Below, in pieces: positions 11,664 through 22,565 of a stretch of DNA of 64,000 nucleotides. Both the position numbers and the translations under genes were made by a program. The stretch comes from Apoda limacodes (Eukaryota; Arthropoda; Insecta; Lepidoptera; Limacodidae). Location of the stretch: positions 8,110,373 through 8,174,372 of the forward strand of contig OX291548.1 of NCBI GenBank assembly GCA_946406115.1. Direction: 5' to 3'. Each line of letters opens with the position of its first letter. Within the stretch, counting starts at the first letter, position 1. The notes under the pieces are model-generated. The model searched no databases. It saw nothing but the letters and a program-made list of their open reading frames with translations, and was not told the DNA's origin.

Positions 11664-11868
11664 CTAAACTAACAGTTTGTATAATTTAGTAAGGGTGAAT
11701 CTTGGAAGCATATAGGTACTGCTTTGGAAGTGCAACATGTTCCGCTTACAGACACAATTTCCTTGACATGTTGGTTCACGACAGCCTTTGGTGGCTTCGT
11801 TTGCAAGCGTCTGCATTTTATGCATCGGTGCATGACTCTCGTTTAAGAGCTTTAGAGCTGTATTAAAT
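11664..11868 (-). pseudogene. Cys-rich coding-like remnant, unidentified
   Basis: On the minus strand a 68-codon frame is open from a stop near 11870 to a TAG at 11664-11666. It has no convincing start. It contains GCREPTCQGNCVCKRN, a C-x4-C-x3-C-x-C arrangement, preceded by a helical, Leu/Ala-rich segment. Short Cys clusters of this kind end several transposon-encoded proteins, but I cannot name the family. It may equally be chance. No splice sites of quality flank it. Confidence 0.2.
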
Positions 11869-11869
11869 T

Positions 11870-12544
11870 AATTTAGTTCACGATAAATAACTGATATCCT
11901 GTATAGTTTAATTTACAAAATTTAAGTTTGTATTGTTTATTTTGTATTTACCTAACTTTAATATATCGCTTTTACCTAACCGCTGTAAATGCATAAAAAA
12001 ACGCTAACCATTCCCTTTTATTGTAGGTTAAAAATCCTAATCATTTTATAAATAGTAATTCAATAACGATGTTTTAACAAGTTGATAATTTTCTAGAAGT
12101 GTCGTATATTTTCTATAAGGATCTTTAAGTAATAAATTTAAGCCCCAAAGCAAAACAAAACAGCAATAGGTCACTGTGGCGGAGAATATGTCCATTGAAT
12201 AACATACAATATCAAAGCTGCAACCTTATTACGAGTTGTTCAAAACTGAAATATAAAATATATACAGGAAGCAATTATATTTTTTTTAAAACACGAATCT
12301 TATATTCTTAGTTGACAGAGTAACATTATCCGATACTATGGGGAATATCTTTTTATTTTTTTATAATCGTGATCTCGAAAACGGATCTTATAATTTCAAT
12401 AAATGTACAAATGGTAGGAAAAATTAATCTAGGGGCGTGTCATTTCTGGGAAAAGTCGTTCTCACTGTGTTTTCACACACATAGCAACTAACTCGACTTG
12501 CCTGCGCTAAATGATCGGTAAGTTCACCACAGTGATTGCGTTTT
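11870..12544. other. A+T-rich background
   Basis: No gene, RNA or defined repeat is seen between the Cys-rich remnant and the tRNA-like sequence at 12545. Confidence 0.45.
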
Positions 12545-12615
12545 CAATAGCACAGTGGCTAGAGCGTAGGTCTATCACGCGAGTCTTTAAATGTTTGCAT
12601 CCTGCAATGTGTATC
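12545..12615 (+). repeat. tRNA-like (SINE-type) sequence
   Basis: GCACAGTGGCTAGAGCGTAG (12550-12569) resembles an RNA polymerase III A box. GTTTGCATCCTGC (12593-12605) resembles a B box at the spacing found in tRNAs. I cannot fold a full cloverleaf with paired acceptor stems, so a SINE head or tRNA pseudogene is more likely than a working tRNA. Confidence 0.3.
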
Positions 12616-12675
12616 TAGTGTCGTCACGGAGAAATAAACTGGTAAAAACTAGACCAAAGTCAATTAAATATCATA

Positions 12676-13500
12676 TTAGGTTCTTACATGTGAAAATTAT
12701 GTTTTATATGGAAAAAGCAAAACTTAATTTATTTTTACATTTTTTTTATTTAATCAATTAAAGTAGGTACCGTTGTGGTCTATGCACCTTTGCCATTTTA
12801 TAAGAAAATCATTGATTTACTTGCTAAAAAATTGTGGGAGCGAGGATCAACAAAATCTTTGAAGGTGTTTTGGACTGCCTCATCTAAATTGTTTTTTTTC
12901 CAATTAAGAAATTATCCCAATTCCAAAAAAAAGTGGTAATCGGTTGGAGCAAGGTCCGGGAAGTATCGTGGGTGGGACGGAGTCATTCCAATCCTAGCTC
13001 CTCTAGTTTCGCCACCGTCTGTTGTGCAATGTGTGGTCTAGTGTTGTCTTGAAGCAGCAGTGGGCTAGAGCGGTTGACTACTAACGGCTAGCTTTTCCAT
13101 CATGGTTTCCAATAGTCGGCAACAGAGATCTGCTGTAATCGTCTCACCAGATCTTAGGAAACTGTAGTGGATGACACCAACACTCGTATAGGATCTATTT
13201 TCCATCACAAGTAATTATACGATTCAAAATCCTCTCGTTATTGTTACGGTTGAGTAACGCGACGCAGCAGTCTACGCGTGTTTGTTGGTTTGCTTCTCTT
13301 AGTTCATGCGATACCCATTTTTCAAGCTTTTTCACTTTTCCAATTTGTTCCCAATGATTGAAAATAGTTTTATCACTCATACCGAAGCCTGCATCTAACT
13401 CTGACTTCGATTTAGATGGATCCAATTCTACGATCACTTTCAATTCCTCATTGACAACTAGGATCTCCGGCCGGCCATGAGGTTTGTTCTGGAGGTCAAA
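12676..13500 (-). mobile_element. Decayed mariner transposon
   Basis: The end at 12676 reads TTAGGTTCTTACATGTGAAA, preceded by TA. This matches the TTAGG...CTTACAT-type terminal repeat of mariner elements as I remember it. The transposase runs on the minus strand toward it (12757-13500). The opposite terminal repeat is not found, so the element is cut at the 5' side of the gene. Confidence 0.75.
12757..13500 (-). pseudogene. Mariner-family transposase, broken
   Basis: Read on the minus strand from 13500, KPHGRPEILV leads into the helix-turn-helix region and the linker text GKVKKLEKWVSHEL, then TCDGK with the first catalytic Asp. The expected Trp codon right after is a TAG (about 13193-13195). 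Roughly 45 residues are then missing before text like VIHYSFLRSGETITAD. The second Asp is in DNTRPH (13031-13048). The third is in PDLAPTDYHFF (about 12924-12956). The spacing fits a DD34D mariner plus a net two-base frame error. The C-terminal WQRCID text is near 12775. Stop, deletion and frameshifts make it dead; the family assignment is secure. Confidence 0.85.
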
Positions 13501-14280
13501 ATTTCTATATCATGAAATACGACCATTCCATGAAATGGTCGGACACATCATGAAGTGATAAGTTTAAGATCTGGCTACGACATATATATTTTGACGTTTT
13601 GCAATGCGAATCAAAAAATTGACAGAGATTACTTTGAACTTAAAAATATCGTGTAAAGTTTGATTGAATTCTGTTTTGGTAGTATAAGAGTATTACCCAC
13701 ATGATCAAAATACAAATAATTAAAGATTCCGAATCTGTGGTATCTTAACAGATCATGTTGGAACAATCACAGACCTTCGATTTTCATGTCGCCCCTTATC
13801 TACAAGTAGAAAACTTAAAAAAACAACATTGCTGCAAATCAATATCGATCGATCTTTTTCAAAATATGTTTAGACAAAAATTAAAATATTATTATGAATT
13901 TGCTAGGAGAATAAAATATAATCCGAACTGGTAGTGACCCCAACCATTGCACCAACTCACATTGCCCGCAGTTTGCATGCATGCATTGTAGCTGATATCA
14001 TTGTTCGGTCTAGTAAATGCAAAAAGCCCGTTTGAATTGTAAAGAGTTGCTGAGATTTAATATAGTTTTTTTAGTTTACTTAAATCGAGAATTATAATTT
14101 TAAATTACGTATTTGTATATATATCTAAACAGATATAAATTATTGAAACAGGTTTTTTTTTGTGTAAAGTGCTTAAGAAAGCAAATATTAAAACGATTCT
14201 GTTTTGTTTTGTAGGTAGGTAGGTAAAGTCGAGTGTAAAAGTCGATTTTTGACAAATAATCAAATGACAATGTTATTTGT
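13501..14280. other. A+T-rich background
   Basis: No gene is recognised. The expected second mariner terminal repeat was looked for here and not found. TGCATGCATGCA lies near 13974. A GTAGGTAGGTAGGTA run is at 14211-14225. Confidence 0.45.
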
Positions 14281-14900
14281 ATGCTTGCTAAGTTAGCGAA
14301 AGGCAGTTAGCACAGCAGCATAGAGCGAAGCAGTACTTCACGTCGGGGCAAAGGTTGCTGCTTTACAAGTTCGGCCCCAAATGGAGTACTACTGGGCGGG
14401 TGCACCCGATTACCATTTGCCTCGGTTCAACGACTGGCTGTGAGAATTGTCGACGATCCCAAACTCACTTGCCGTATCGAGCCCTTAAGTCTGAGGAGAG
14501 ACTTTGCCTCCCTGTGTGTTTTCTACCGCTAGTCCACTGGGATATGTTCTGAGGAGTTGTTCGAAATTCTGCCCACGGCTTCTTTCTGCCATCGCACCGC
14601 TCGCCATCGGCAGGGAATTCATTCTCACACTTTAGAACCAAAATGGCCGCGTACAGTGCTGTTACAGATATACTTCCTCCCGCGAACGCTTGGGTTGTGG
14701 AATGAGCTCCCTGCCAAGGTTTTATCTAAGGACTATAGTGTAGAATTCCGCAAGAAAGAAGTTATTAGATTATTGAAGCGTCGGCAACGTGCAATTAATA
14801 CCCCTGGTGTCGCAAGTGTCCATAGGCTACGGTGACCGCTTACCATGAGGCGGCTCGTAAGCTTGTTTGCCACCTTAGTGGTAAAAAAATAAAATAAAAC
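14281..14900 (+). mobile_element. Jockey/CR1-like LINE 3' end (copy B), longest copy
   Basis: Across frame breaks it translates to the reverse-transcriptase C-terminal region. Visible pieces are AVRIVDDPKLTCRIEPLSLR (14425-14485 region), the stretch of ORF2 with FEILPTASFCHRTARHRQ (14557 onward) and LGLWNELPAKV near 14690, ending in a TGA at 14833-14835 after GVASVHRLR. The 3' UTR has GACCGCTTACCAT and TTGTTTGCCACC, then an A-rich tail near 14883-14900. A TAG and frameshifts around 14527-14560 show it is inactive. It is the reference copy for the other four partial copies. Confidence 0.85.
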
Positions 14901-15567
14901 TGTTGCAATGTATGTTTAGGGATCCGTATCCAAATAGCAAAAACAGAACCTTTATAACCTGATTATGTACGTCAGTCCGTATTTCACAACTTTACAATTT
15001 CGCCGTCTTTGCATTAATCATATTGAATTTTATAGGATTTTTTTTGTGTGAAGTAAAAGGTTGTATGATAAGTCTTCAAAGATGGCGTTTTAGGTTTTAA
15101 CTGCATAGTTTAGTAGTAGTAGTAGTAGGTACCTACCTACAGAGTAATAAAAAAAAATTGTTCACAAATCAAAGCGGTATGTAAACAATTGTGACCACTT
15201 AACTAGCAAATGGAACGAGGCGAGCATTGATTATAATGTGTCATGATTGACGGACGGCCGGCTGCTCCCACGGCGCGCCGCCTTCGTGTCCAAAACATTA
15301 TTGTCAGTGGAGTCCTGTCATTTAAAACCAAAGTTATTGTTAAGCACGCAACATTACCAAACAATTTTACGTTGCTGCATCGGTATCAACTGTCGTTATG
15401 TACCTATATTTCTAGTCCTAGTTATGTGTAGACTTCCTTCACAAGCTTACTCTAAGGTTAGTTGCGAAGAAGATAAGTCAAAGTTAATTCTTTGATAAAG
15501 TATAACTTATCACTTTTTTATTGTTTTAAACAACAAAGAACTTCTTTTAAGAGGAGGATTAAGAGGA
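14901..15567. other. Background with a small G+C island
   Basis: Most is A+T-rich. At 15248-15300 a CpG-rich patch (GACGGACGGCCGGCTGC...) stands out and is open in two frames to about 15431 and 15495, but no domain is recognised. A TAG triplet run followed by TAGGTACCTA lies at 15112-15135. Confidence 0.4.
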
Positions 15568-15894
15568 GCGGGCTTCATACAAACGAATTTCTCATTTGTT
15601 TTTGACATTTACTGATCAATCACTGTGAAATTTCTTAGTCATAATCCGAAGCCGAATACCTAGGTCTGTGGTTTTTCCAAAATCTTGTAAAACGTTCTAT
15701 TAACTTGAAATCTTTTTTAAAACCATTTGTATGAAAAACTAGAATCCTGTATAACATTTGAACTATAACATTTTATAGAAAACTGGTACACTGCAGACCT
15801 AGATATTTATTACTAGAACATGTCTTCAAAATTTTGTGGTGTTTGATCAACAATTGTCAAAAATAAGTGAAAAATTCGTTTGTATGAAGTCCGC
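15568..15894. repeat. 327-bp hairpin MITE
   Basis: GCGGGCTTCATACAAACGAA at the left pairs with the reverse complement of the right end, GCGGACTTCATACAAACGAA. The match continues about 43 bases through TTTTTGACA, and weaker pairing continues inward; CTAGGTCTG near 15660 pairs with CAGACCTAG near 15795. The whole element can therefore fold into one long imperfect hairpin. It is non-coding. No clear target duplication was found. It is a MITE or foldback element. Confidence 0.75.
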
Positions 15895-16026
15895 TGCGAG
15901 GCCCCGCGTAGTGTATACTCTTAAGTTGTAGAATAATCTCCCATCCAAGCCAAGGTTTTCAGTAGAGATCTAAATATCGAGTTCTTCAAGAAAGGAGCGA
16001 TAAGTTTTTTTTTTAATTTATAAGGG

Positions 16027-16179
16027 ACCTTATTGGGAACAGTCTCAAGCTATTTGTACTCTGAAATTCGAGAAAAAAATGTATGCAAGTTCACGGGTTT
16101 CAATAGGTAAGTCAGACTTCCATACATTTTAGTTACGAATTCCAGAGTTCGAATAGCTTCACACTGTTCACAATAAGGT
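16027..16179. repeat. 153-bp palindromic MITE, copy 1
   Basis: ACCTTATTGGGAACAGT at the left pairs with the reverse complement of the right end, ACCTTATTGTGAACAGT. The arms extend about 59 bases to ATGTATG. The centre carries CACGGGTTTC and AGGTAAGTCAG. A second copy of identical length is at 35981-36133. It is short and almost wholly palindromic. Confidence 0.8.
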
Positions 16180-16654
16180 ACAACATACAGTCAACCAAGT
16201 TAGGCTTGCCTGTGGACTCTTTCGTTTGTAGTCACGGCGTAGAACCCTACACTACCGATCTTTGTACAGCTTACATTAGATTATTACGGTTAGACGGATA
16301 TCCAACATTATTGGTAGCAAAGTATATAGGTACCTACCGGTCGACATGTCCAAATTGGATGTGTTGGGAGCGGCACCTTTATTCAATTATCTGATGAATA
16401 TGTAAGTGGCGTTTGTCACTGCTCGCCTTTGTCGTGACGTGTCTGTGGTGAAATTCAAACTGTAGATGATGATGGATATTTTGCTGGATTTATGTTTGTG
16501 ATTCAAGGATATTTAATTTAATATGGGGAAGGTTTTAATAGTAGTCTCGCAATCCCAGAACTAATAGTTTAACAACATTTCTATTCTATTTGGTTTCGTA
16601 ATTCGTTTTGTACGTAGATGATTTATGATGGAGTTATAATAACACAGCCTTGTG
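16180..16654. other. Unassigned stretch
   Basis: No repeat or gene is recognised. The part at 16200-16440 is less A+T-rich and open for 62 codons (16206-16394) without a motif. A TAGGTACCTA word lies at 16327-16336. Confidence 0.4.
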
Positions 16655-16763
16655 TAATACCCCTGGTGTTACAAGCGTCCATAGGCCACGGTGACCGCTT
16701 ACCGTCAGGCGGGCCGTGAGCTTGTTTGCCACATAAGTGATATACAAAAAAAAAAAAAAAAAA
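16655..16763 (+). mobile_element. LINE 3' tail with 18-base poly(A) (copy C1)
   Basis: Only the last coding bases (CCCCTGGTGTT...), the 3' UTR (GACCGCTTACCGTCAGGCGG, TTGTTTGCCAC) and an uninterrupted A tract (16746-16763) remain. It belongs to the same family as 14281-14900. The tail is followed directly by copy C2 with no spacer. Confidence 0.85.
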
Positions 16764-17160
16764 GTCAAGTCTGAGGAGTGACTTTGCCACCCTGTGTGTG
16801 TTCTATTACTCGTACAATGGGATGTGTTCTGAGATTGTTCGAAATGCTGCCCATGGCTACTTTCTAATATCGCACCGCTCGCCATCGGAAGGGAATTCGT
16901 TCTCACACTTTAGAACCGAAATAGTCGCTTATAGTGCGGTTTCAGAGAAACTTTCTCCCGCGAATACTTGGGTTGTGGAATGAGCTCCATCCATGCCAAT
17001 TTTTTTTCTAAGGACTACAGTATGGGGTTCTTCAAGAAAGAAGTTATTATATTTTTGAAGGGTCGGCAACGCGCGAGTGATACCTCGCGTTCATAGGCTA
17101 CGGTGACCGCTTACCATCAGACAGACCGAAAGCTTGTTTGCCACTAAGGTATTAAAAAAA
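16764..17160 (+). mobile_element. Jockey/CR1-like LINE 3' end (copy C2)
   Basis: It begins inside ORF2 at GTCAAGTCTGAGGAGTGAC, directly after the poly(A) of copy C1. It runs through the same coding region as 14490-14835 and ends with the 3' UTR and a run of A at 17153-17160. It carries frameshifts and an expanded T run near 17000. The head-to-tail abutment suggests that one copy landed in the poly(A) of the other, or a deletion between two copies. Confidence 0.82.
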
Positions 17161-19529
17161 ATTATTCAAATATCAAATCATGTATCAAATAATGACTTTA
17201 TTGTAAAAGAGGTTGATATTACTCTTTATATTTGTTGTTTATTTTTTCATTAAATATAAACTTAGAAAAGTGAATAGTAAATTTCGTTTATTTTTTGTAC
17301 TTGCCAATTTTTTCCATAAAAAGTCAAAGATACCGATAACCGATAATCGACCAATGTATTGCAGATTTCAAATGAGGTAGCATAAGTAATGAGAAGCACT
17401 GCAGTGTAGTGGACCGATTCCGGAACAATGTTTCAATATCGCTTCAGCACTTATTCCATTATCAAATTTATGCAATAAAAATATTAAATTTGTAGCTGAA
17501 CATAAACTATAGAATTAGAACTGAAAGCAAGCGAATACAGATTTTTATATATGTTTATTTTTAACGTTAGATAAAATAAAAAATAATAACGGTTGAAAAA
17601 ATTTATGGTGAAGATGACATGACAATAATGAAAGACAACAATTAAATAAACAAGGATTATGATTTTACAAAGGTACTGAGAACTTCTAATGACATATATT
17701 AATACGTGAAATAATAATTTATATTAATGTAGACTGTATATGTATTCCAAAATAGGTACGAAATACTCTACTACTTATGATAAAAGTTACTTATAAATGT
17801 AGACATTTTCATTATAACTAGGCCATATCTTAGAAAACTGTAAATAACAAATTTTAATATAAGAACAGTGGATGGCACATACCTATTAAAGTATAGAAAA
17901 AAAGAATGATATCTATTTTTATACTGCAGTACCACAATGCAGTTCTATCGAAATGAGATAGCATTTTGATCACGAAATATGACGTCCCAAAGTTCAATCA
18001 TGTAATGGAATATCTATGCCTACCAGCGCTTCTCACTGTACATTCTATCGAAATGCAGCATTGAAGATCACAGATCCATGTGAAACGCGAATCGGAAACA
18101 TTTCTGTTTTTGATAGTCTGAATTTCTATGTTTAAAAACTGATGTTTTGTATGTTCACATATTAGTATCAAATATAGTCAAATCCAAAAAAAGGATATGT
18201 TAAACTGATGTGACATTAATTATATGCATTAACCAGTTTTTGCTTTAAATTGAAAAAACAGGTACACTGGATTTGGCAGTTTGTTGTTGTTGTGACAAGT
18301 GTTCTTGTTGAAACATGGCTAAATGCAATGGTAATACCAAAATCATTAAAAAGTAGTAACAAAGGTTAATTTGTTATGCTAAAATATGCGCTCCAGATAA
18401 TATTTGCTGGGACAGGCGAACGATTAGAGAGCAGAGAACAGATATGCTGTTCTAAATGTAAAATCGTTGACATACGAAACGTGATGGATATAACGAACTA
18501 ATCTACTTTCAGACTACATTATTTAGTATCATACTATATGGAATTTTAATTTTTAAATGGATCTTCTATCTTGATTCATGGAAATTATTGGCATACTCCG
18601 CTCAATCAAGGTTGCTCCATTTTCCCAATCCGTCTCTGACTGTCATTCAGTTGTCAAAAATGTGTACAAGAATGTGCTCCTCTATTAATTCTGTGTATAG
18701 TTTTTATTAACCTTTTGGGGGTCAGGTAACTGTTGTTAAATAAGTGATATACATACGATCTAAGATACCTATTTACACCAAAAAAAATACGACCGGAGGC
18801 AGAACCCCCTTTTTTTAAGCTAAAGCTCGCCGTAGGGAGCATCCAATTCACATTTTACACTTGCTAAGATGAGTTTTCCGTTCAGGGTTTGTAATTAATT
18901 AGCGATGGTTCTTAGATGGACTTGCTAGGAGGCGCTGCAATACACAATATAATGAAAATAATGTAGTCATTTGTCACCGAAACGGTTTGACTGATTAAAG
19001 TAGGGTGAATCGAATGAGTTTTTCGTACTGTATAAAAAAATCAAATCTTTTGTAATCGACTTCAAAAAGATTTGAATTAGCCAGAATCACTAAGCAGGTT
19101 TTTATAAGATTTAATATGGGGATAGCTTGTTGAAGAATGATATAGCAACTTGAAAACGTCAAGTATGAGTCGGATTAGCGCTCTGAGGGTTTCATACTAA
19201 ATAGAGAATTTTGAATTCAAAACCGCCTAGAGTGAACCTCGTTCCAACTGGGTGTTCCACCTCTCGTTTTGTTTAAAGACAGTTACGTAGAAATTTCCAA
19301 AAAAGGTAAGTTGAATGCCAAAAAAATCCTCTACGGTACAAAAGATAAATTTTCTTTTTTGAAAAACCCCCGACTAAAAGTAAAGTAATAATAAATTTAA
19401 GAAAATCTGTCGGTGCTGCCTCTCACTGCCATTAAATAACTAAAACTTGTGGGTAATTAAAATTACTTTGGGTATTGGGTACGTAATTAAATGTGGTATT
19501 TAAATAATAACAATAAATATTTTTGGACA
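17161..19529. other. A+T-rich background
   Basis: This is a 2.4-kb stretch with no supported gene, RNA or terminal repeats. A 65-codon minus-strand frame (18654-18851) has no recognisable domain. The part at 19060-19400 has short pieces (GACTTCAAAAAGATTTG) resembling the dispersed repeat at 3845. Confidence 0.45.
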
Positions 19530-19665
19530 TTACAACAGCGCCCTCTGTCCTCAATTCCTATATACCTAAACTCGAGACAAACCCAAATGTTTGTCCAGTG
19601 TGGGATACCCACACCCTTTGCCTAGCACTAATTAACTACCAACTAGGCTGCGAGGGAGATAAAAG
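19530..19665 (-). repeat. tRNA-derived SINE-type fragment
   Basis: In reverse complement, CCTCGCAGCCTAGTTGGTAG is an A-box-like head (19636-19655). A degenerate B box with GTGTGGGTATCCCAC follows (19599-19616), then a tail with ACATTTGGGTTTGTCTCGAG. The same arrangement is at 45230-45430. I recognise it as a common lepidopteran SINE-like repeat. Confidence 0.55.
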
Positions 19666-20284
19666 AATCTATATATCTACGAGACAATTAATAGCTTTTC
19701 TACTATTACATTTCAGTTGAATTTGGGAAAAGAGATAGCAAAGGCAGCTCTGACTTATTTTCTTAAATTTTGATTTACTTTTAACTTTTTTTATATAACA
19801 TCCGTCGAGGGCTTTTGGAAATCTTTTTTTTTCTATTTATTTTAATTAATGTCTTTGCATCTGAGTTACATATAAAAATACATATAATGTATGTTGATGT
19901 CGGCCAAATGTCCCAGATTTACTTTTAAAGCATCACAATAAAATTTTGTTTATAAATGTGTAAATCCGATTTTGTAAATAGGTTAGAGTGTAGCTCGACA
20001 TTGGCATATTTATATTCACGCATTTATTCGCTCGACTAATGACGCGAATGTGGACGTTTTTTGAAACATTAAATTTGATGTGCAATTTATCCTTCGTACG
20101 TTTTGGTTTTATTAATAGAAATACTATGTTTAATACTAGTAAATATAAAATTAAAATATTTTAAAATGTAATCTTTATAATATGTGCCTTCATGTTTTTT
20201 CCTTTTATTCTACCATGAAAAGAGACCTGATAGATTTTATTTACTTCTCATAATAAGCATATTCTAAAAATATGCTTTATAGAA

Positions 20285-20345
20285 ATTGTAAAACCAGTCA
20301 TAAGCTATTTTTAGAACGTTTAGATATGTGTCTAGAATACGTCAG
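20285..20345. repeat. Dispersed repeat related to 55705-55760
   Basis: AAAACCAGTCATAAGCTATTTTTAGAACG-type text (read from 20290) is matched at 55710 by AAAACTAGTCATAAGCAATTTCAGAACG-type text, and both continue to TCTAGAAT. The ends are not defined. Confidence 0.5.
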
Positions 20346-20406
20346 TGAGTTTACATTATCATTTTCATCCGATCTATTCCAGAAACATTAATTGGTTCAC
20401 CATTGG

Positions 20407-20435
20407 GCGGGAGCAAAGTGCGTATTTGCTCCCGC
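20407..20435. other. Perfect 11-bp stem-loop
   Basis: GCGGGAGCAAA and TTTGCTCCCGC flank a 7-base loop (GTGCGTA). The stem is G+C-rich in A+T-rich surroundings. Its function is unknown. It resembles a bacterial terminator only by shape, with no T run and the wrong kind of genome. Confidence 0.5.
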
Positions 20436-20749
20436 ACACGAAGCGGGTAGTAATAATTATGATCAATTTCTGATAAAATAAAAGGTGAACTACTGGACAT
20501 CGTTTTGAAACTTTAGTAGCCACAAGTAAATAATACTAATAATCACTAAAATATTAGTAATTCCGAGGACAAGTAAATTACACTGACGGTTATCAATGAG
20601 TTTTACTTATAGTATTTACTAAAAGGAATAAAACTAGTCTTGTTGGAATAACAGTGTTTACTAAAAACAAGTAAATTTTATTGGAATGAAATAACGTAAC
20701 ACGCTTTCAATAAGCGTTTACACCGATAGGTCCTGATGAACCTCTGTGA

Positions 20750-20985
20750 TGCGAAGCGTACGGTTGGCAACTGGTTCGTGTACCTGGTAGATGAAGGGCT
20801 GCGGCGGAAGGTGCGTTAAATTTGTTCAGCTCCTGGTCACCATTTTTCCCCGCCAGGAGCGAAGTTATGCCTGGAGGACGCCTTGGTCCGCTTTACTTGC
20901 GATTCGGTTTGTATATATTCGAACTACCGAAGAAACTTCAATAGCGCGATGTAGGACGCGTGACGTCAACTTTGATTCGTAGCGG
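20750..20985. other. G+C-richer block with a CRE palindrome
   Basis: The base composition jumps relative to the neighbours. A 63-codon frame (20791-20982) and a short frame ending in NWFVYLVDEGLRRKV (about 20768-20814) are open, but neither is recognised. A perfect TGACGTCA is at 20961-20968. It could be an old transposon end or a decayed exon. Confidence 0.25.
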
Positions 20986-22202
20986 TACGATATGATGTTT
21001 TTTATTAATAAACTTCACTAATTCTTAGAAAGGTTTTTGTTAACGTTAATTGGCCTTCACTGTAATGACAAGTAGTGTTTTATCTTTTCACTTTAATAAC
21101 ACTTTTTGTAATCTTCAGTAAGCTTTATAAGTTAATATTAATTACCCTACTCATAAGTTCGAGAAAAGTTTTATAGAATTTGTAAAATTCTGTAATTTGC
21201 AGTATAAATTATTATTTTCGAAAAGTAATAAAACTATTTTGTAGTTATTGTTTATGAAATTGATAAAATGTACTTAAAATTATATTGTTTTGTAATTGCC
21301 GGAAAAAAAATGTTGAAATTAATAAAATTTAGTATTAACGCATTTTAAAAAACAGGTTTTTAATTCAAACAATATCTTTTCTTTCTGTGTTCATTAAATC
21401 TAACATTTCAAAACTGTTAAAATGTATCAAATGTAAATAAATTATTTTACCTAACCATTATACTTTTAATGTTCATGAGTTGTGTCTATAAGCTCTTTCT
21501 TTTTCCTTTATTAGTAGAAGGCAGGAGGATGAAAAGTAGAGTGTATCACTTGGTCACAAAATATTTATAGATAGGCCTTGACATAAAAATACTAATTTTC
21601 TCTCTTGTATTAGACTATTTTGCTAAAAGCGGCTGTTTTTGATTATGCCCTGTAAGAAGGTACCTAATTAAAAAATATCATTGGCGGCGCTAGTAAGCAG
21701 CTATGATTAGCCCCTTGTATGTGTTTGAAGCATGACATAATTTATGTCAAAACTCTTATAAAAATCTATACAAGATAAAAAAAATGTTTTTGTTATCGCT
21801 TGATAATAAATCTTAAGCCAAATAATATCTAATCTAATTTCAAATTTAATCACTAATTTAGGCTACCGTACTAAGTAGGTAAATGAGAATACCAATCAGT
21901 AATTCCTATATTAATATTAAACGCGGCACAGCAAACATTGGCTGAATGTTTGTCCACCATTTGCAGATCAAATACGCCGAACAAAAGTGCCGACTGTCCA
22001 CAAACATGTAGAACAAACAGAAGACCTACACGCATATGTCAAATTAATTTGTTAACGACCCGACTTCGTTTATTAAAACCACGTATGTACTCAAGTACCA
22101 GTATAGGTAATATTTTATTTAGTAATAATTAGTAGGTAATAATTATTGACTTGGTTTTTATATTAAGTATTATATTTTTAATATAATAAGATTGTACTTA
22201 CC
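20986..22202. other. A+T-rich background
   Basis: No gene is recognised. A patch at 21920-22080 is less A+T-rich and holds a perfect 8-bp inverted repeat (CAAACATT/AATGTTTG near 21930-21952). The 64-codon frame there lacks motifs. Confidence 0.4.
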
Positions 22203-22565
22203 TATATGTAACAGTCAAAACAATGAATTGGTCAAAAGTACTTTTGACAGCAAAAAACAGCCAAACGTACTTTTTCGTGTAAAAGCAAATTTTGTAATTT
22301 TGAATAAAATATATCAGTTTTGTATGTTGCTCAAAATCACTAAATAAAAAATAATATTACAAAAATAGTTTGCAAAATCTTCAATCGTCATTACAAATAA
22401 TTGAAAGAAATTAATATTTGCCATATTATTAGAATTACTAACCTACTCGTAGTGAGTTGAAAATCAAAATATAAGCAGGCTAAAATACAAGTTAACAAAT
22501 AAAAATATTTTTTATTTTTGATCTTTTTGAATTAGTCTGAATTGTATATCGTTGTTCAAATTTTA

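Noticed and set aside
12545..12615. Functional tRNA gene
   Set aside because: Box-like words exist, but paired acceptor and anticodon stems could not be formed.
20407..20435. Rho-independent terminator
   Set aside because: Only the stem shape fits; there is no T run and the sequence is clearly eukaryotic.
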